Source: Anaerobranca californiensis DSM 14826
GTDB taxonomy: Bacteria; Bacillota; Proteinivoracia; Proteinivoracales; Proteinivoracaceae
Direction of reading: 5' to 3'
NCBI RefSeq assembly: GCF_900142275.1
Contig: NZ_FRAI01000014.1
Span: 1 to 55,099 of the forward strand
DNA: 55,099 nucleotides
Shown: positions 35,417-43,404 of the stretch, piece by piece
Layout of the letters: each line of letters starts with the position of its first letter
Position numbering within the stretch: position 1 is the first letter of the stretch
The notes under the pieces: generated by a model
The model's database searches: none
Told to the model about the DNA's origin: nothing
Seen by the model: only the letters and a program-made list of their open reading frames with translations
Translations under genes and position numbers: made by a program

Positions 35417-35441
35417 AGGATTTACAGGAAATGTGTCGAAA
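35417..35441 (+). promoter_or_regulatory. Sigma-H-type promoter variant before ftsE
   Basis: AGGATTT (35417-35423), exactly 14 bases, GAAA (35438-35441), about 100 bases before the ftsE start. Confidence 0.5.
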
Positions 35442-35540
35442 TAATAAATGGTTAAATAAACGTAACAAGTCCTCTAAATATTTAACAATAATGCAATTTT
35501 TAGTTACGACAAATATACTTTAAATGAGGAGTGAAATTTT

Positions 35541-36227
35541 GTGATAATCTTCCAAAATGTTTCAATATGTTATCCCAATGGCACTTATGCATTAACAGAT
35601 GTTAATTTAAAAATAGATAAAGGTGAATTTGTATATATTGTAGGACCAAGTGGTGCTGGAAAATCCTCTTTACTTAAAGCAATTTATAAAGAAGTTGATA
35701 TTAAAAAAGGCCAATTATTTATGTTTAATCGAAATGTCACTATGATGAAAGATAGGGAAATTCCTTATTTGCGAAGGCAGATGGGGGTTGTTTTCCAAGA
35801 TTTCCGTTTGCTTTCAGAAAAAAATGTTTATGAAAATGTCGCCTTTGCCCTAAGGGTTATAAACACACCTAGTCGGGAAATCAAAAAAAGGGTATTGCAA
35901 GTACTAGAATTTGTCGGTTTAAAGGATAAAATCAAAAGTTACCCCCATCAGTTATCAGGGGGAGAACAACAGCGGGTTTCTATTGCCAGAGCCTTAGTAA
36001 ACCAACCATCTTTACTAGTTTGTGATGAACCAACGGGCAATTTAGACCCGGAAACCTCTGAAGAAATTATGACTTTGTTAAATAAAGTTAATTTAAGGGG
36101 TACTACAATTGTTATGGCCACCCATGCTAGGGATATAGTTGATAGATATCGCCACAGGGTAATCGGAGTAAAAAACGGACAAATAGTCAGAGATGACATC
36201 AAGGGAGGTTATAACAATGATTTTTAG
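35541..36227 (+). CDS. ftsE: Cell-division ABC-type ATPase FtsE
   Basis: 228 residues, normal length. Walker A GPSGAGKSS (about 35-43), signature LSGGEQQRVSIARAL (about 138-152), Walker B LLVCDEPTGNLDP (about 158-170) and the switch His in MATHARDI. With FtsX it forms a membrane complex that activates peptidoglycan hydrolases rather than moving a solute. It starts at GTG with AGGAGTG upstream. The ftsX start lies inside its last 11 bases. Confidence 0.97.
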   Translation: MIIFQNVSICYPNGTYALTDVNLKIDKGEFVYIVGPSGAGKSSLLKAIYKEVDIKKGQLFMFNRNVTMMKDREIPYLRRQMGVVFQDFRLLSEKNVYENVAFALRVINTPSREIKKRVLQVLEFVGLKDKIKSYPHQLSGGEQQRVSIARALVNQPSLLVCDEPTGNLDPETSEEIMTLLNKVNLRGTTIVMATHARDIVDRYRHRVIGVKNGQIVRDDIKGGYNNDF

Positions 36228-37116
36228 AAATGCCCTTTACTTTATTAAAGAAGCTATCTTAGGGGTTTCCAAAAATCGCTGGATGACAATAGCTTCTGCA
36301 GGGGTAACCTTTGCTACACTGCTAGTCTTAGGAATTTTTATAATTTTCAATAGTAATTTACAAGTAATGATCAATGAATTAAAATCCCAAGTGGAAATTG
36401 TTGCATATTTAGATTTAGAAGCAGAAGAACAAGAGATAGAGTTGGTAAGGGGCGAGTTGTTAGCTATAAGGGGGATTAAAGAGATCCGCTATGTTTCTAA
36501 AGAAGAAGCCCTGGAGCGTTTGCGGGAAATATTAGGGGAATATGAAGATATAACCGCTGGCTTTGATGAAAGAAATCCATTGCCTGCAAGTTTTGAAATA
36601 GTATTAGAAGATCCTGAACAAGTTGGGGATATTGCTCAAAGGATTGAAAAAATTCCTTTTATCGATAATGTCCAGTATGGTCAAGAAGTTGTAGAAAAAC
36701 TATTTGCTGCTTTAAATTTAATACAGTGGATTGGTTTAAGTTTTATGACTATTATGTTTATTATGGCGGTATTTCTAATTTCCAACACAATTAAACTAAC
36801 AGTTTACGCTAGAAGAAAAGAAATAACAATTATGAAATTTGTAGGTGCAACGGATTGGTTTATTCGCTGGCCATTTATTATTGAAGGATTATTGTTAGGA
36901 GCAATTGGTACAAGCCTTTCATTATTAATCCTTTATTACGGTTATAATTATGCCTTAGAAACAGTCTATAGTAATATTCCTGAAACTATGCTAAAAATTC
37001 CATTACTTACCCTTGAGGAAATTTTCCCTATTTTGGTGAGGTATTTGACAGTTTTAGGTTTAGGTTTAGGTGCTTTAGGTAGTGGAATTTCATTGAGGAG
37101 GTTTTTAAAAGTATAA
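36217..37116 (+). CDS. ftsX: Cell-division membrane protein FtsX
   Basis: 299 residues with four membrane helices (about 20-42, 175-195, 220-245, 270-290). The large extracellular loop after the first helix (LKSQVEIVAYLDLEAEE...) touches the hydrolase. The C-terminal ALSGS-like helix end (GLGALGSGISLRRF) is usual for the family. ATG 36217 has GGGAGG upstream and overlaps ftsE by 11 bases. The next gene encodes a coiled-coil M23 peptidase, the expected FtsEX target. Confidence 0.95.
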   Translation: MIFRNALYFIKEAILGVSKNRWMTIASAGVTFATLLVLGIFIIFNSNLQVMINELKSQVEIVAYLDLEAEEQEIELVRGELLAIRGIKEIRYVSKEEALERLREILGEYEDITAGFDERNPLPASFEIVLEDPEQVGDIAQRIEKIPFIDNVQYGQEVVEKLFAALNLIQWIGLSFMTIMFIMAVFLISNTIKLTVYARRKEITIMKFVGATDWFIRWPFIIEGLLLGAIGTSLSLLILYYGYNYALETVYSNIPETMLKIPLLTLEEIFPILVRYLTVLGLGLGALGSGISLRRFLKV

Positions 37117-37149
37117 ATTAATCAATTGGGAAGGAGGAGATTATTTTCT

Positions 37150-38370
37150 ATGGGGAAACTAAAGGTAATATTAATAATCACATTATCTTTAATACTAACA
37201 CTATCCGCTATTTTGCCAGCTTGGGCAAATCAACTAGATGAAAAAAGGGATGAACTTAGGGAAGTAAAAAGGGATATTGAACAGGCTGAAAAGGAGAAAA
37301 AAGAATTAGAGGCCAGTATCAGAGAAATTCAGAACAATCTGGCCAAAATAGAAAGTGAATTGACACAGCAAAGAAAACAGGTGGAAGGAATTAGCAGGGA
37401 AATTAGAGATACTGAACTTCTTATCCAGCAAAAAGAACAGGAAATTGCTGAAACAGAAAGGTACTTAGAAGAACAAACTGCCTATTTTGAAGCTAGAATG
37501 AGGGCCCTTTACCAACGGGGGAATGTCGGCTATCTAGAAGTTCTATTTTCTGCTACTAACTTTTCTGATTTTATTTCTAGATTTAACTTTCTAAAGACAA
37601 TGATTGAAGATGATGTCCGTTTAGTAGAGGAAATTAAAGAGAAAAAAGCTTTTTTAGAAAGGGAGAGAATTGAGCAGGTCAATAGAAGGGAAAGGCTAAT
37701 TGTCTTAAAGGAAGAGGCCGTTGATGTTCAACTCCAAATTGAGAAAAACATGGCAGAACAAAACACATTGGCAAGGCAACTTCAGCGGCAAATGCACAAC
37801 TTAGAATCATACATTAAACAAATGGAAGAAGCTGCTAAGGAAATAGAAGCAGAAATTAAGAAAATTGAAGAAGAAATAAGAAGGAGACAACAGCAAAATA
37901 GTGGTCAAACTACTGGAAAATACGCATGGCCGGTACCAGAATTCGGTTATGCTTGGATAACCTCCCACTTCGGTCCTAGGTGGGGTGGTATGCACTGGGG
38001 TGTAGACATTGGAATACCCCATAACAGATGGCCAGCTTCTCCTAACTACATAGGCAGACCGGCAGATGTAGTGGCTGCCGATGGGGGAGAGGTAATAATA
38101 GTTGTAGGTAGGTCAGGAGCCCCTACCGATAGAGGATTTTTAGGAAACCGGGAAGGTGGCGGATACGGGAGATATGTAGTTATCTATCATGATAACGGAC
38201 ATGTCACTGTATATGCCCATCTCCATGATGTCTTTGTCAAAGTAGGAGATACTGTTTCTAAGGGACAGAGAATTGGTACCGTTGGAAGTACCGGAAACTC
38301 CACTGGACCCCATTTACACTTTGAAATTCGGGTAAATGGACAAAGGGTTAATCCACTCCTCTTTTACTAA
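37150..38370 (+). CDS. Secreted coiled-coil M23 peptidoglycan hydrolase (PcsB/EnvC-like)
   Basis: 406 residues. A signal peptide (about 1-27, ending PAWANQ) is followed by a long coiled coil (about 28-250), then a Gln-rich linker and an M23 metallopeptidase domain (about 265-406) with zinc residues in HWGVDIG, HLHD and HLHFEIR. The coiled coil is the FtsX-binding part in PcsB and EnvC relatives. The M23 domain has an insertion between HWGVDIG and the AADGGEV strand (about 25 residues longer than usual). ATG 37150 has AAGGAGG 12 bases upstream. It is adjacent to ftsEX. Confidence 0.93.
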   Translation: MGKLKVILIITLSLILTLSAILPAWANQLDEKRDELREVKRDIEQAEKEKKELEASIREIQNNLAKIESELTQQRKQVEGISREIRDTELLIQQKEQEIAETERYLEEQTAYFEARMRALYQRGNVGYLEVLFSATNFSDFISRFNFLKTMIEDDVRLVEEIKEKKAFLERERIEQVNRRERLIVLKEEAVDVQLQIEKNMAEQNTLARQLQRQMHNLESYIKQMEEAAKEIEAEIKKIEEEIRRRQQQNSGQTTGKYAWPVPEFGYAWITSHFGPRWGGMHWGVDIGIPHNRWPASPNYIGRPADVVAADGGEVIIVVGRSGAPTDRGFLGNREGGGYGRYVVIYHDNGHVTVYAHLHDVFVKVGDTVSKGQRIGTVGSTGNSTGPHLHFEIRVNGQRVNPLLFY

Positions 38371-38379
38371 AGTTAAAAC

Positions 38380-38420
38380 AAAGGCAAGGGTGTGTTTATC
38401 ACAAAACTTGCCTTTTTATT
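38380..38420 (+). terminator. Rho-independent terminator
   Basis: 9-bp stem AAAGGCAAG/CTTGCCTTT with an inner GTG/CAC stem, then TTATTTTTTC. Confidence 0.85.
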
Positions 38421-38431
38421 TTTTCTTTTAA

Positions 38432-38456
38432 AGGGAAATATTAAATTTTAGCGAAT
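38432..38456 (+). promoter_or_regulatory. Weaker sigma-H-like promoter before ctpA
   Basis: AGGGAAA (38432-38438), 14 bases, GAAT (38453-38456). One change in the -35 core (AGGG for AGGA). An AT-rich stretch with TATAAT-like boxes follows, so a housekeeping promoter is equally possible. Confidence 0.3.
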
Positions 38457-38526
38457 AATATTATATAATAATGTAATATATGATTTTTGTGGGTAGTCAC
38501 ATAAATACAATAGTGGGGTGGTAGTT

Positions 38527-39940
38527 TTGAAAAAAAAATAGAATTTTGCTTTCCCTTGTAGTAGTTTTATTTATTACAAATTTTCTTTTCTTTGCAGTAG
38601 GCTATAATTATGGCATTAATCAATCTAAAGACCTTGATTTTTTTAGAAATATCGATAACAAAAATCCAGAGTTTACAGAAAAGTTAAATAGAATTATCTA
38701 TACTATTGATAATTATTATTTTAATGACTATGACTGGGAGAAGATTGAAGAACATGTCTATAGAGAAATAATCTCTGCCTTAGGGGATCCTTACAGTCAA
38801 TACCTTACTCCTAGGGATATTGAAGATATGCAGATCCGCTCTGGTAGGAGTTATGGAGGAATAGGTGTAGAAGTAACTATAAATAACGGTAGGGTTACCG
38901 TCGTTACCCCAATGGAAGGAAGTCCTGGACAAAAAGCCGGTCTTTTACCTGGTGATATAATAGTAGAGGTGGATGGTAAAAGTGTCGAAGGTTTAACTTT
39001 ATCTGAAACTGTAGATTTAATCCGGGGTGAGCCGGATACTGAAGTGGTATTGGGAATTATTCGGGAAGGATTGCCGGAGGTTATCAGAGTTCCTATTATC
39101 CGGGGTATTATCACAACAACGGCGGTGAAATCTCAACTTCTTCAAGAGGGATTAGGTTATATAAGACTGACGAGATTTGCCGAAGGTGCAGATGAAGACT
39201 TTGCTAAAGCTTTAAGGGATTTAAAGGAACAGGGAATGGAAAACTTAATCATTGATTTAAGGGGAAACCCTGGAGGTTATCTCAATGTTGTGGTAAATAT
39301 TGCCCAGCTCCTAGTCCCTGAAGGTGAAGTGGTATATATGGAGGATAAACATGGAAATAGGGTTCGCACATATACTTCCAACTTAAAAGAACGGGATTTT
39401 GAAGTAGTGGTATTAATTGATGAACATAGTGCCAGTGCTTCAGAAATCTTAGCAGGGGCTTTAAAGGATAGGGAGGCAGGAACTTTAATAGGTAAAAAGA
39501 CCTTTGGAAAAGGCTCTGTTCAAACACTCATCGATTTAAAAGATGGTAGTGCAGTAAAACTTACTGTTCAAAAATATTTTACCCCCAGTGGATCAGTTAT
39601 AGATGGAATTGGTGTTTCTCCCCACATTGAAGTGGAACAGCCGCCAGAAGCTAAATTTTCAAACTTTGTTTATAAAGGTCAGTTAGGGGTTGGAAGTAGT
39701 GGTTTAGATGTGGTAATTCTCCACAAAATATTGTATTATTTAGGTTATGGTGAAGATAGAGATGACCCTTATTATACAGAAAAAACTAAAGAAGCAGTAA
39801 GTGGATTCCAAAGGAATAATGGCCTTCCTGTTACCGGTGTAGTAGATCGAAGAACAGGGGAAAAATTAAACTTTGTCTTTGCAGAATTTCAAAGGGAAAG
39901 GGATTTACAGCTACAAAAAGCTATTGAATTTTTTAAATAA
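38527..39940 (+). CDS. Carboxy-terminal S41 peptidase CtpA/CtpB, start interrupted by a nine-A run
   Basis: The best start is TTG 38527, with GGGGTGG 5 bases upstream, but it reads only MKKK and stops. With one A fewer in the run 38530-38538 it continues as M-K-K-N-R-I-L-L-S-L-V-V into the long frame. That frame alone (from TTG 38546) has no ribosome site. The protein (about 470 residues) has a signal-anchor helix, a PDZ domain (about 95-175), an S41 core with catalytic Ser in EHSASASEIL and Lys in GKKTFGKGSVQ, and a C-terminal peptidoglycan-binding domain (about 390-470). It probably cleaves envelope proteins, as CtpB does in sporulation signalling. Confidence 0.88.
38530..38538 (+). other. 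A9 homopolymer, possible slippage site
   Basis: Nine A follow TTG 38527-38529. Eight (or eleven) A would join the ribosome site and start to the long ctpA frame. Options are RNA-polymerase slippage, phase variation in DNA, reinitiation at TTG 38546 seven bases after the short frame's stop, or a sequencing error. Confidence 0.6.
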
Positions 39941-39963
39941 TGTAAGTTGATGGGAGAGAGAAG

Positions 39964-41259
39964 ATGTTTCCATTTATTGAGATTATTAAATTGGTATTAC
40001 AAACAATGGTCAATAGCCTTGCCTATGGATTTCTTATACCAATATTTATTGTGTTGTTATTAGTTATAAGGCAATATAAAAAGCAAATGTCTATGGAAAT
40101 AAATATCTTTGGGATTAGTATTACTAGGCCTTTTAAACAGACTATAACATCTTTAGGTTATGGTCTGATTGGAGGGATATTAGGCAGCATTATTTTGGTT
40201 TTTGTAGGTGTTGATTTAAATTCCGCCGGGATCCTTTTTGTCTGGCCTGTGGCACTGTTATTACTTTTATATAGCCCCCGCTATATGTGTTTTTCTTATG
40301 CCGGTGGGATTGTCGGAGTGTTAGTATTATTTGTCCGGGGGTTATTGCACATATTCCCTGTGGAAAGTGTGCCTTCTGCCCTTAATACCTTTGTCAATAT
40401 CAACCTACCTGGGTTAATGGCTGTAGTGGGGATATTACACCTTGTTGAAAGTATACTGATTTATTTAAGTGGAGCAAAGGGAGCAACTCCGGTATTTGTA
40501 AAATTCGGGGATCAATTTGTCGGGGGTTACAGTTTAATGAGGTTTTGGCCAGTTCCTATTGTTGTTTTAATTGCTATGACTTTTTTGCCCGATGAGTTAT
40601 CAACAACTACCATAGCAATGCCTGATTGGTGGCCACTAATTAAAGCTAATATAACCGTTCCCCAAGGTTATCAACTAATATATACCACTTTACCGGTAAT
40701 GGCCGCTTTAGGATACAGTGACATTGCCATTTCCACCCATCCTAGGGAAAAATCTAACAAAGCTGCATTAAAACTGGCTTTGTACAGTGTAATGTTGATT
40801 ATCCTGGCAGTAGGGGCAGCTTATTTTCCCCACTTTACATTCTTACCAGTGCTATTTGCACCATTGGCCCATGAATTTTTTATTGTTACTTCGATAAATA
40901 AGGAATTGGCGGGGGAACCTCTATTTGTCGCCCCCGATGAAGGGGTAAAGGTATTGGCGGTACTTCCTAATTCAGTAGCTAAAAAAATGGGGATTGAACC
41001 TGGATATATCATTACTAGGGTAAATGGAACCTTTGTAGAGGGTGAACAACATTTTAAAGAACTATTAGTTGACATTTCAACATATGTTAAATTTGAAGTT
41101 ATAGATAATAATGGGAGACACCGCCATGTTCAGGCTCCCCTTTTTGGAAAAAGGAAAGAGTTGGGCTTAATTGTGATTCCTAAAAATCCTGAGCTAGGGG
41201 TAGTTATTAAAGGGGATAGTCCTTTAGAAAAACTGTGGAAAAAAATCACTGGCAGATAA
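39964..41259 (+). CDS. Polytopic membrane protein with C-terminal PDZ domain (MinJ-like)
   Basis: 431 residues. About eight membrane helices (residues 10-320) are followed by a cytoplasm- or wall-facing PDZ domain (about 325-400; GVKVLAVLPNSVAKKMGIEPGYIITRVNG). Size, order and position after ctpA match B. subtilis MinJ (YvjD), which bridges DivIVA and MinD and sets the division site. No other Min gene is here. GGGAGAGAGAAG precedes the ATG, 24 bases after the ctpA stop. Confidence 0.75.
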   Translation: MFPFIEIIKLVLQTMVNSLAYGFLIPIFIVLLLVIRQYKKQMSMEINIFGISITRPFKQTITSLGYGLIGGILGSIILVFVGVDLNSAGILFVWPVALLLLLYSPRYMCFSYAGGIVGVLVLFVRGLLHIFPVESVPSALNTFVNINLPGLMAVVGILHLVESILIYLSGAKGATPVFVKFGDQFVGGYSLMRFWPVPIVVLIAMTFLPDELSTTTIAMPDWWPLIKANITVPQGYQLIYTTLPVMAALGYSDIAISTHPREKSNKAALKLALYSVMLIILAVGAAYFPHFTFLPVLFAPLAHEFFIVTSINKELAGEPLFVAPDEGVKVLAVLPNSVAKKMGIEPGYIITRVNGTFVEGEQHFKELLVDISTYVKFEVIDNNGRHRHVQAPLFGKRKELGLIVIPKNPELGVVIKGDSPLEKLWKKITGR

Positions 41260-41285
41260 AGAAGGACTTCCCTTCTTTTTTTGTC
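41258..41285 (+). terminator. Rho-independent terminator
   Basis: 8-bp stem AAAGAAGG/CCTTCTTT around ACTTC, then T7. It overlaps the stop codon. Confidence 0.85.
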
Positions 41286-41314
41286 TTTAAAGGGATATTT
41301 TAAAAAACTAAGGG

Positions 41315-41326
41315 GAACATATTTTC
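41315..41326 (+). promoter_or_regulatory. LexA-like box upstream of uvrB
   Basis: GAACATATTTTC differs by one base from the perfect box GAACATATGTTC at 23541-23552. It lies about 80 bases before uvrB and just upstream of a likely -10 TATAAT (41360-41365). uvrBA is a known LexA target in Bacillus. Confidence 0.5.
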
Positions 41327-41403
41327 TGTTAAGGGCTTTTAATTAATAATTCTTACTGATATAATTAAGATTAGAGTCATCAGAAGATCAATGGGGTGAT
41401 AAA

Positions 41404-43380
41404 ATGTTGCCAGGAAAATTTCAACTGGTTTCTAAATATAAGCCGACTGGGGATCAGCCCGGTGCTATTGAAAAGCTAGTTAATGGTATAAATAAAGGTT
41501 ATAAAGGACAGACACTTTTAGGGGTAACGGGATCGGGAAAGACTTTCACTATGGCTAATGTCATAGCCCAAGTCAATAAACCTACTATAGTAATTGCCCA
41601 TAATAAAACCTTAGCTGCCCAGTTGTGTAGTGAGTTTAAAGAGTTTTTTCCCCACAATGCTGTGGAGTATTTTGTCAGTTATTATGACTATTATCAACCA
41701 GAAGCCTATATTGCCCATACCGATACCTATATAGAAAAAGATGCCCAAATAAATGATGAAATTGATAAACTCCGGTATTCTGCCACATCTGCCCTTTTTG
41801 AAAGGCGGGATGTAATAATTGTCGCCAGTGTATCTTGTATTTATGGATTAGGTTCACCGGAGGAATACCGGGATTTAATAGTTTCATTGAGGGTAGGGAT
41901 GGAAAAGGAAAGGGATAAAGTTATTAAAGAATTAGTGGAGATCCAGTACCTCAGGAATGATACCGATTTTAAACGGGGAACTTTTAGAGTCCGGGGAGAC
42001 ACATTAGAAGTTTTCCCTATAGGTAATAGTGAAAATGCCATTAGAATCGAATTTTTCGGTGATGAAATAGATAGGATAACTGAAGTAAATGCCCTTACTG
42101 GAGAAATTATAGGTCTTAGGAATCATGTCGCTATTTTTCCCGCATCCCACTACATTACTGCTAGGGAAAAGGTTAGGCTAGCCACCGAGGCTATAGAAAA
42201 AGAATTGGAAGAACGACTAGAATATTTTAAATCCCAGGGAAAATTATTGGAAGCACAGAGGTTAGAACAGCGAACCCGTTACGATTTAGAAATGATGCGG
42301 GAAATTGGCTTTTGCCAAGGGATTGAAAATTATTCCCGTTATTTAACGGGAAGGGAGCCGGGTAGTAAACCTTATACCCTTTTAGACTTCTTCCCCGATG
42401 ATTATCTAATGATTATCGATGAATCCCATGTAACTATTCCCCAGATAGGGGCTATGTATGCCGGAGATAGATCGCGGAAAGAGTCGTTAGTAGAACACGG
42501 TTTCCGCTTACCTTCCGCCTTTGATAACAGGCCATTAAAGTTTGAAGAATTCGAAGGGGTGGTAAACCAAGTGATTTACGTATCGGCAACCCCTGCAGAA
42601 TATGAATTACAGCATTCACAACAGGTGGTGGAACAAATAATCCGCCCTACAGGACTAGTGGATCCTGTAATTGAAGTTAAACCTGTAGAAGGGCAAGTGG
42701 ATGATTTGCTCCACGAAATTAGAGGAGTAGTAAAAAAGAATAATCGGGTATTAGTTACAACCCTTACAAAACGGATGGCAGAAGATTTAACGGATTATTT
42801 AAGAGAAGCAGGGATTAAGGTCAAGTATTTACATTCAGATATAAAGACAATAGAGCGAATGGAGATAATTAGGGATTTGCGTTTAGGTGAATTTGATGTT
42901 TTAGTTGGCATAAATCTATTGAGGGAGGGGTTAGATATCCCGGAAGTTTCCTTAGTAGCCATCTTAGATGCAGACAAAGAAGGGTTTTTGCGTTCAGAAA
43001 GGTCGTTAATTCAAACAATAGGTAGAGCGGCAAGGAACGTAGAGGGTAGAGTAATCCTCTATGCCGATACCGTAACTAAATCTATGGAAAAGGCCATCAA
43101 TGAGACAAATCGCCGTAGAGAAATGCAAATTGCCTATAACAAAAAACACAATATTAAACCTAAATCCATCTCCAAAGATATCCATGCCATCATTGAAGCT
43201 ACAAAGGTGGCGGAAGATGGTGCTAAATATGTAACAGATAAAGGTAAGAAAATGACTAAAAAGGATAAAGAACTGTTATTAGCTAAACTTGAGAAGGAAA
43301 TGAAGGAAGCTGCCAAAGCTTTAGAATTTGAAAAAGCCGCTTATTTGCGGGATATGATAATAGAACTAAAGGGAAATTGA
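41404..43380 (+). CDS. uvrB: Excinuclease ABC subunit B (UvrB)
   Basis: 658 residues, normal length. Walker [13 protein letters not shown] (about 39-50), the beta-hairpin region [13 protein letters not shown] (about 91-103), [14 protein letters not shown], the helicase motifs DESHVT and QTIGRAARN (about 537-545), and the C-terminal UVR domain that binds UvrC (about 622-655). It loads onto damaged DNA with UvrA and opens it for UvrC. GGGGTGAT precedes the ATG. It starts the uvrBAC run; a LexA-like box lies upstream. Confidence 0.98.
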   Translation: MLPGKFQLVSKYKPTGDQPGAIEKLVNGINKGYKGQTLLGVTGSGKTFTMANVIAQVNKPTIVIAHNKTLAAQLCSEFKEFFPHNAVEYFVSYYDYYQPEAYIAHTDTYIEKDAQINDEIDKLRYSATSALFERRDVIIVASVSCIYGLGSPEEYRDLIVSLRVGMEKERDKVIKELVEIQYLRNDTDFKRGTFRVRGDTLEVFPIGNSENAIRIEFFGDEIDRITEVNALTGEIIGLRNHVAIFPASHYITAREKVRLATEAIEKELEERLEYFKSQGKLLEAQRLEQRTRYDLEMMREIGFCQGIENYSRYLTGREPGSKPYTLLDFFPDDYLMIIDESHVTIPQIGAMYAGDRSRKESLVEHGFRLPSAFDNRPLKFEEFEGVVNQVIYVSATPAEYELQHSQQVVEQIIRPTGLVDPVIEVKPVEGQVDDLLHEIRGVVKKNNRVLVTTLTKRMAEDLTDYLREAGIKVKYLHSDIKTIERMEIIRDLRLGEFDVLVGINLLREGLDIPEVSLVAILDADKEGFLRSERSLIQTIGRAARNVEGRVILYADTVTKSMEKAINETNRRREMQIAYNKKHNIKPKSISKDIHAIIEATKVAEDGAKYVTDKGKKMTKKDKELLLAKLEKEMKEAAKALEFEKAAYLRDMIIELKGN

Positions 43381-43404
43381 CAAAATTAAGGAGAGACAGA
43401 AGTT

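Larger units (their letters stand above)
35241..35540 (+). other. 300-base divergent intergenic region between birA and ftsE
   Basis: It holds the birA promoter (35274-35302) and a sigma-H-type promoter (35417-35441). A distant inverted pair, TAGAGGA (35414-35420) and TCCTCTA (35470-35476), is also present; any hairpin it forms would start in the -35 box. A possible housekeeping -10 TATACT (35514-35519) lies just before ftsE. The remaining AT-rich 35303-35410 has nothing I can name. Confidence 0.6.

Noticed and set aside
4119-35440. TGTCGAA sites (4119, 5035, 22966, 35434) as Spo0A boxes
   Set aside because: Three of the four sit at the same distance after AGGATTT and are better explained as the -10 region of sigma-H-type promoters. 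The one at 5035 has no such partner and is left unassigned.
35241-35468. Longer N-terminus for BirA
   Set aside because: It would cross the birA promoter, and the BirA fold begins right after the ATG at 35240.
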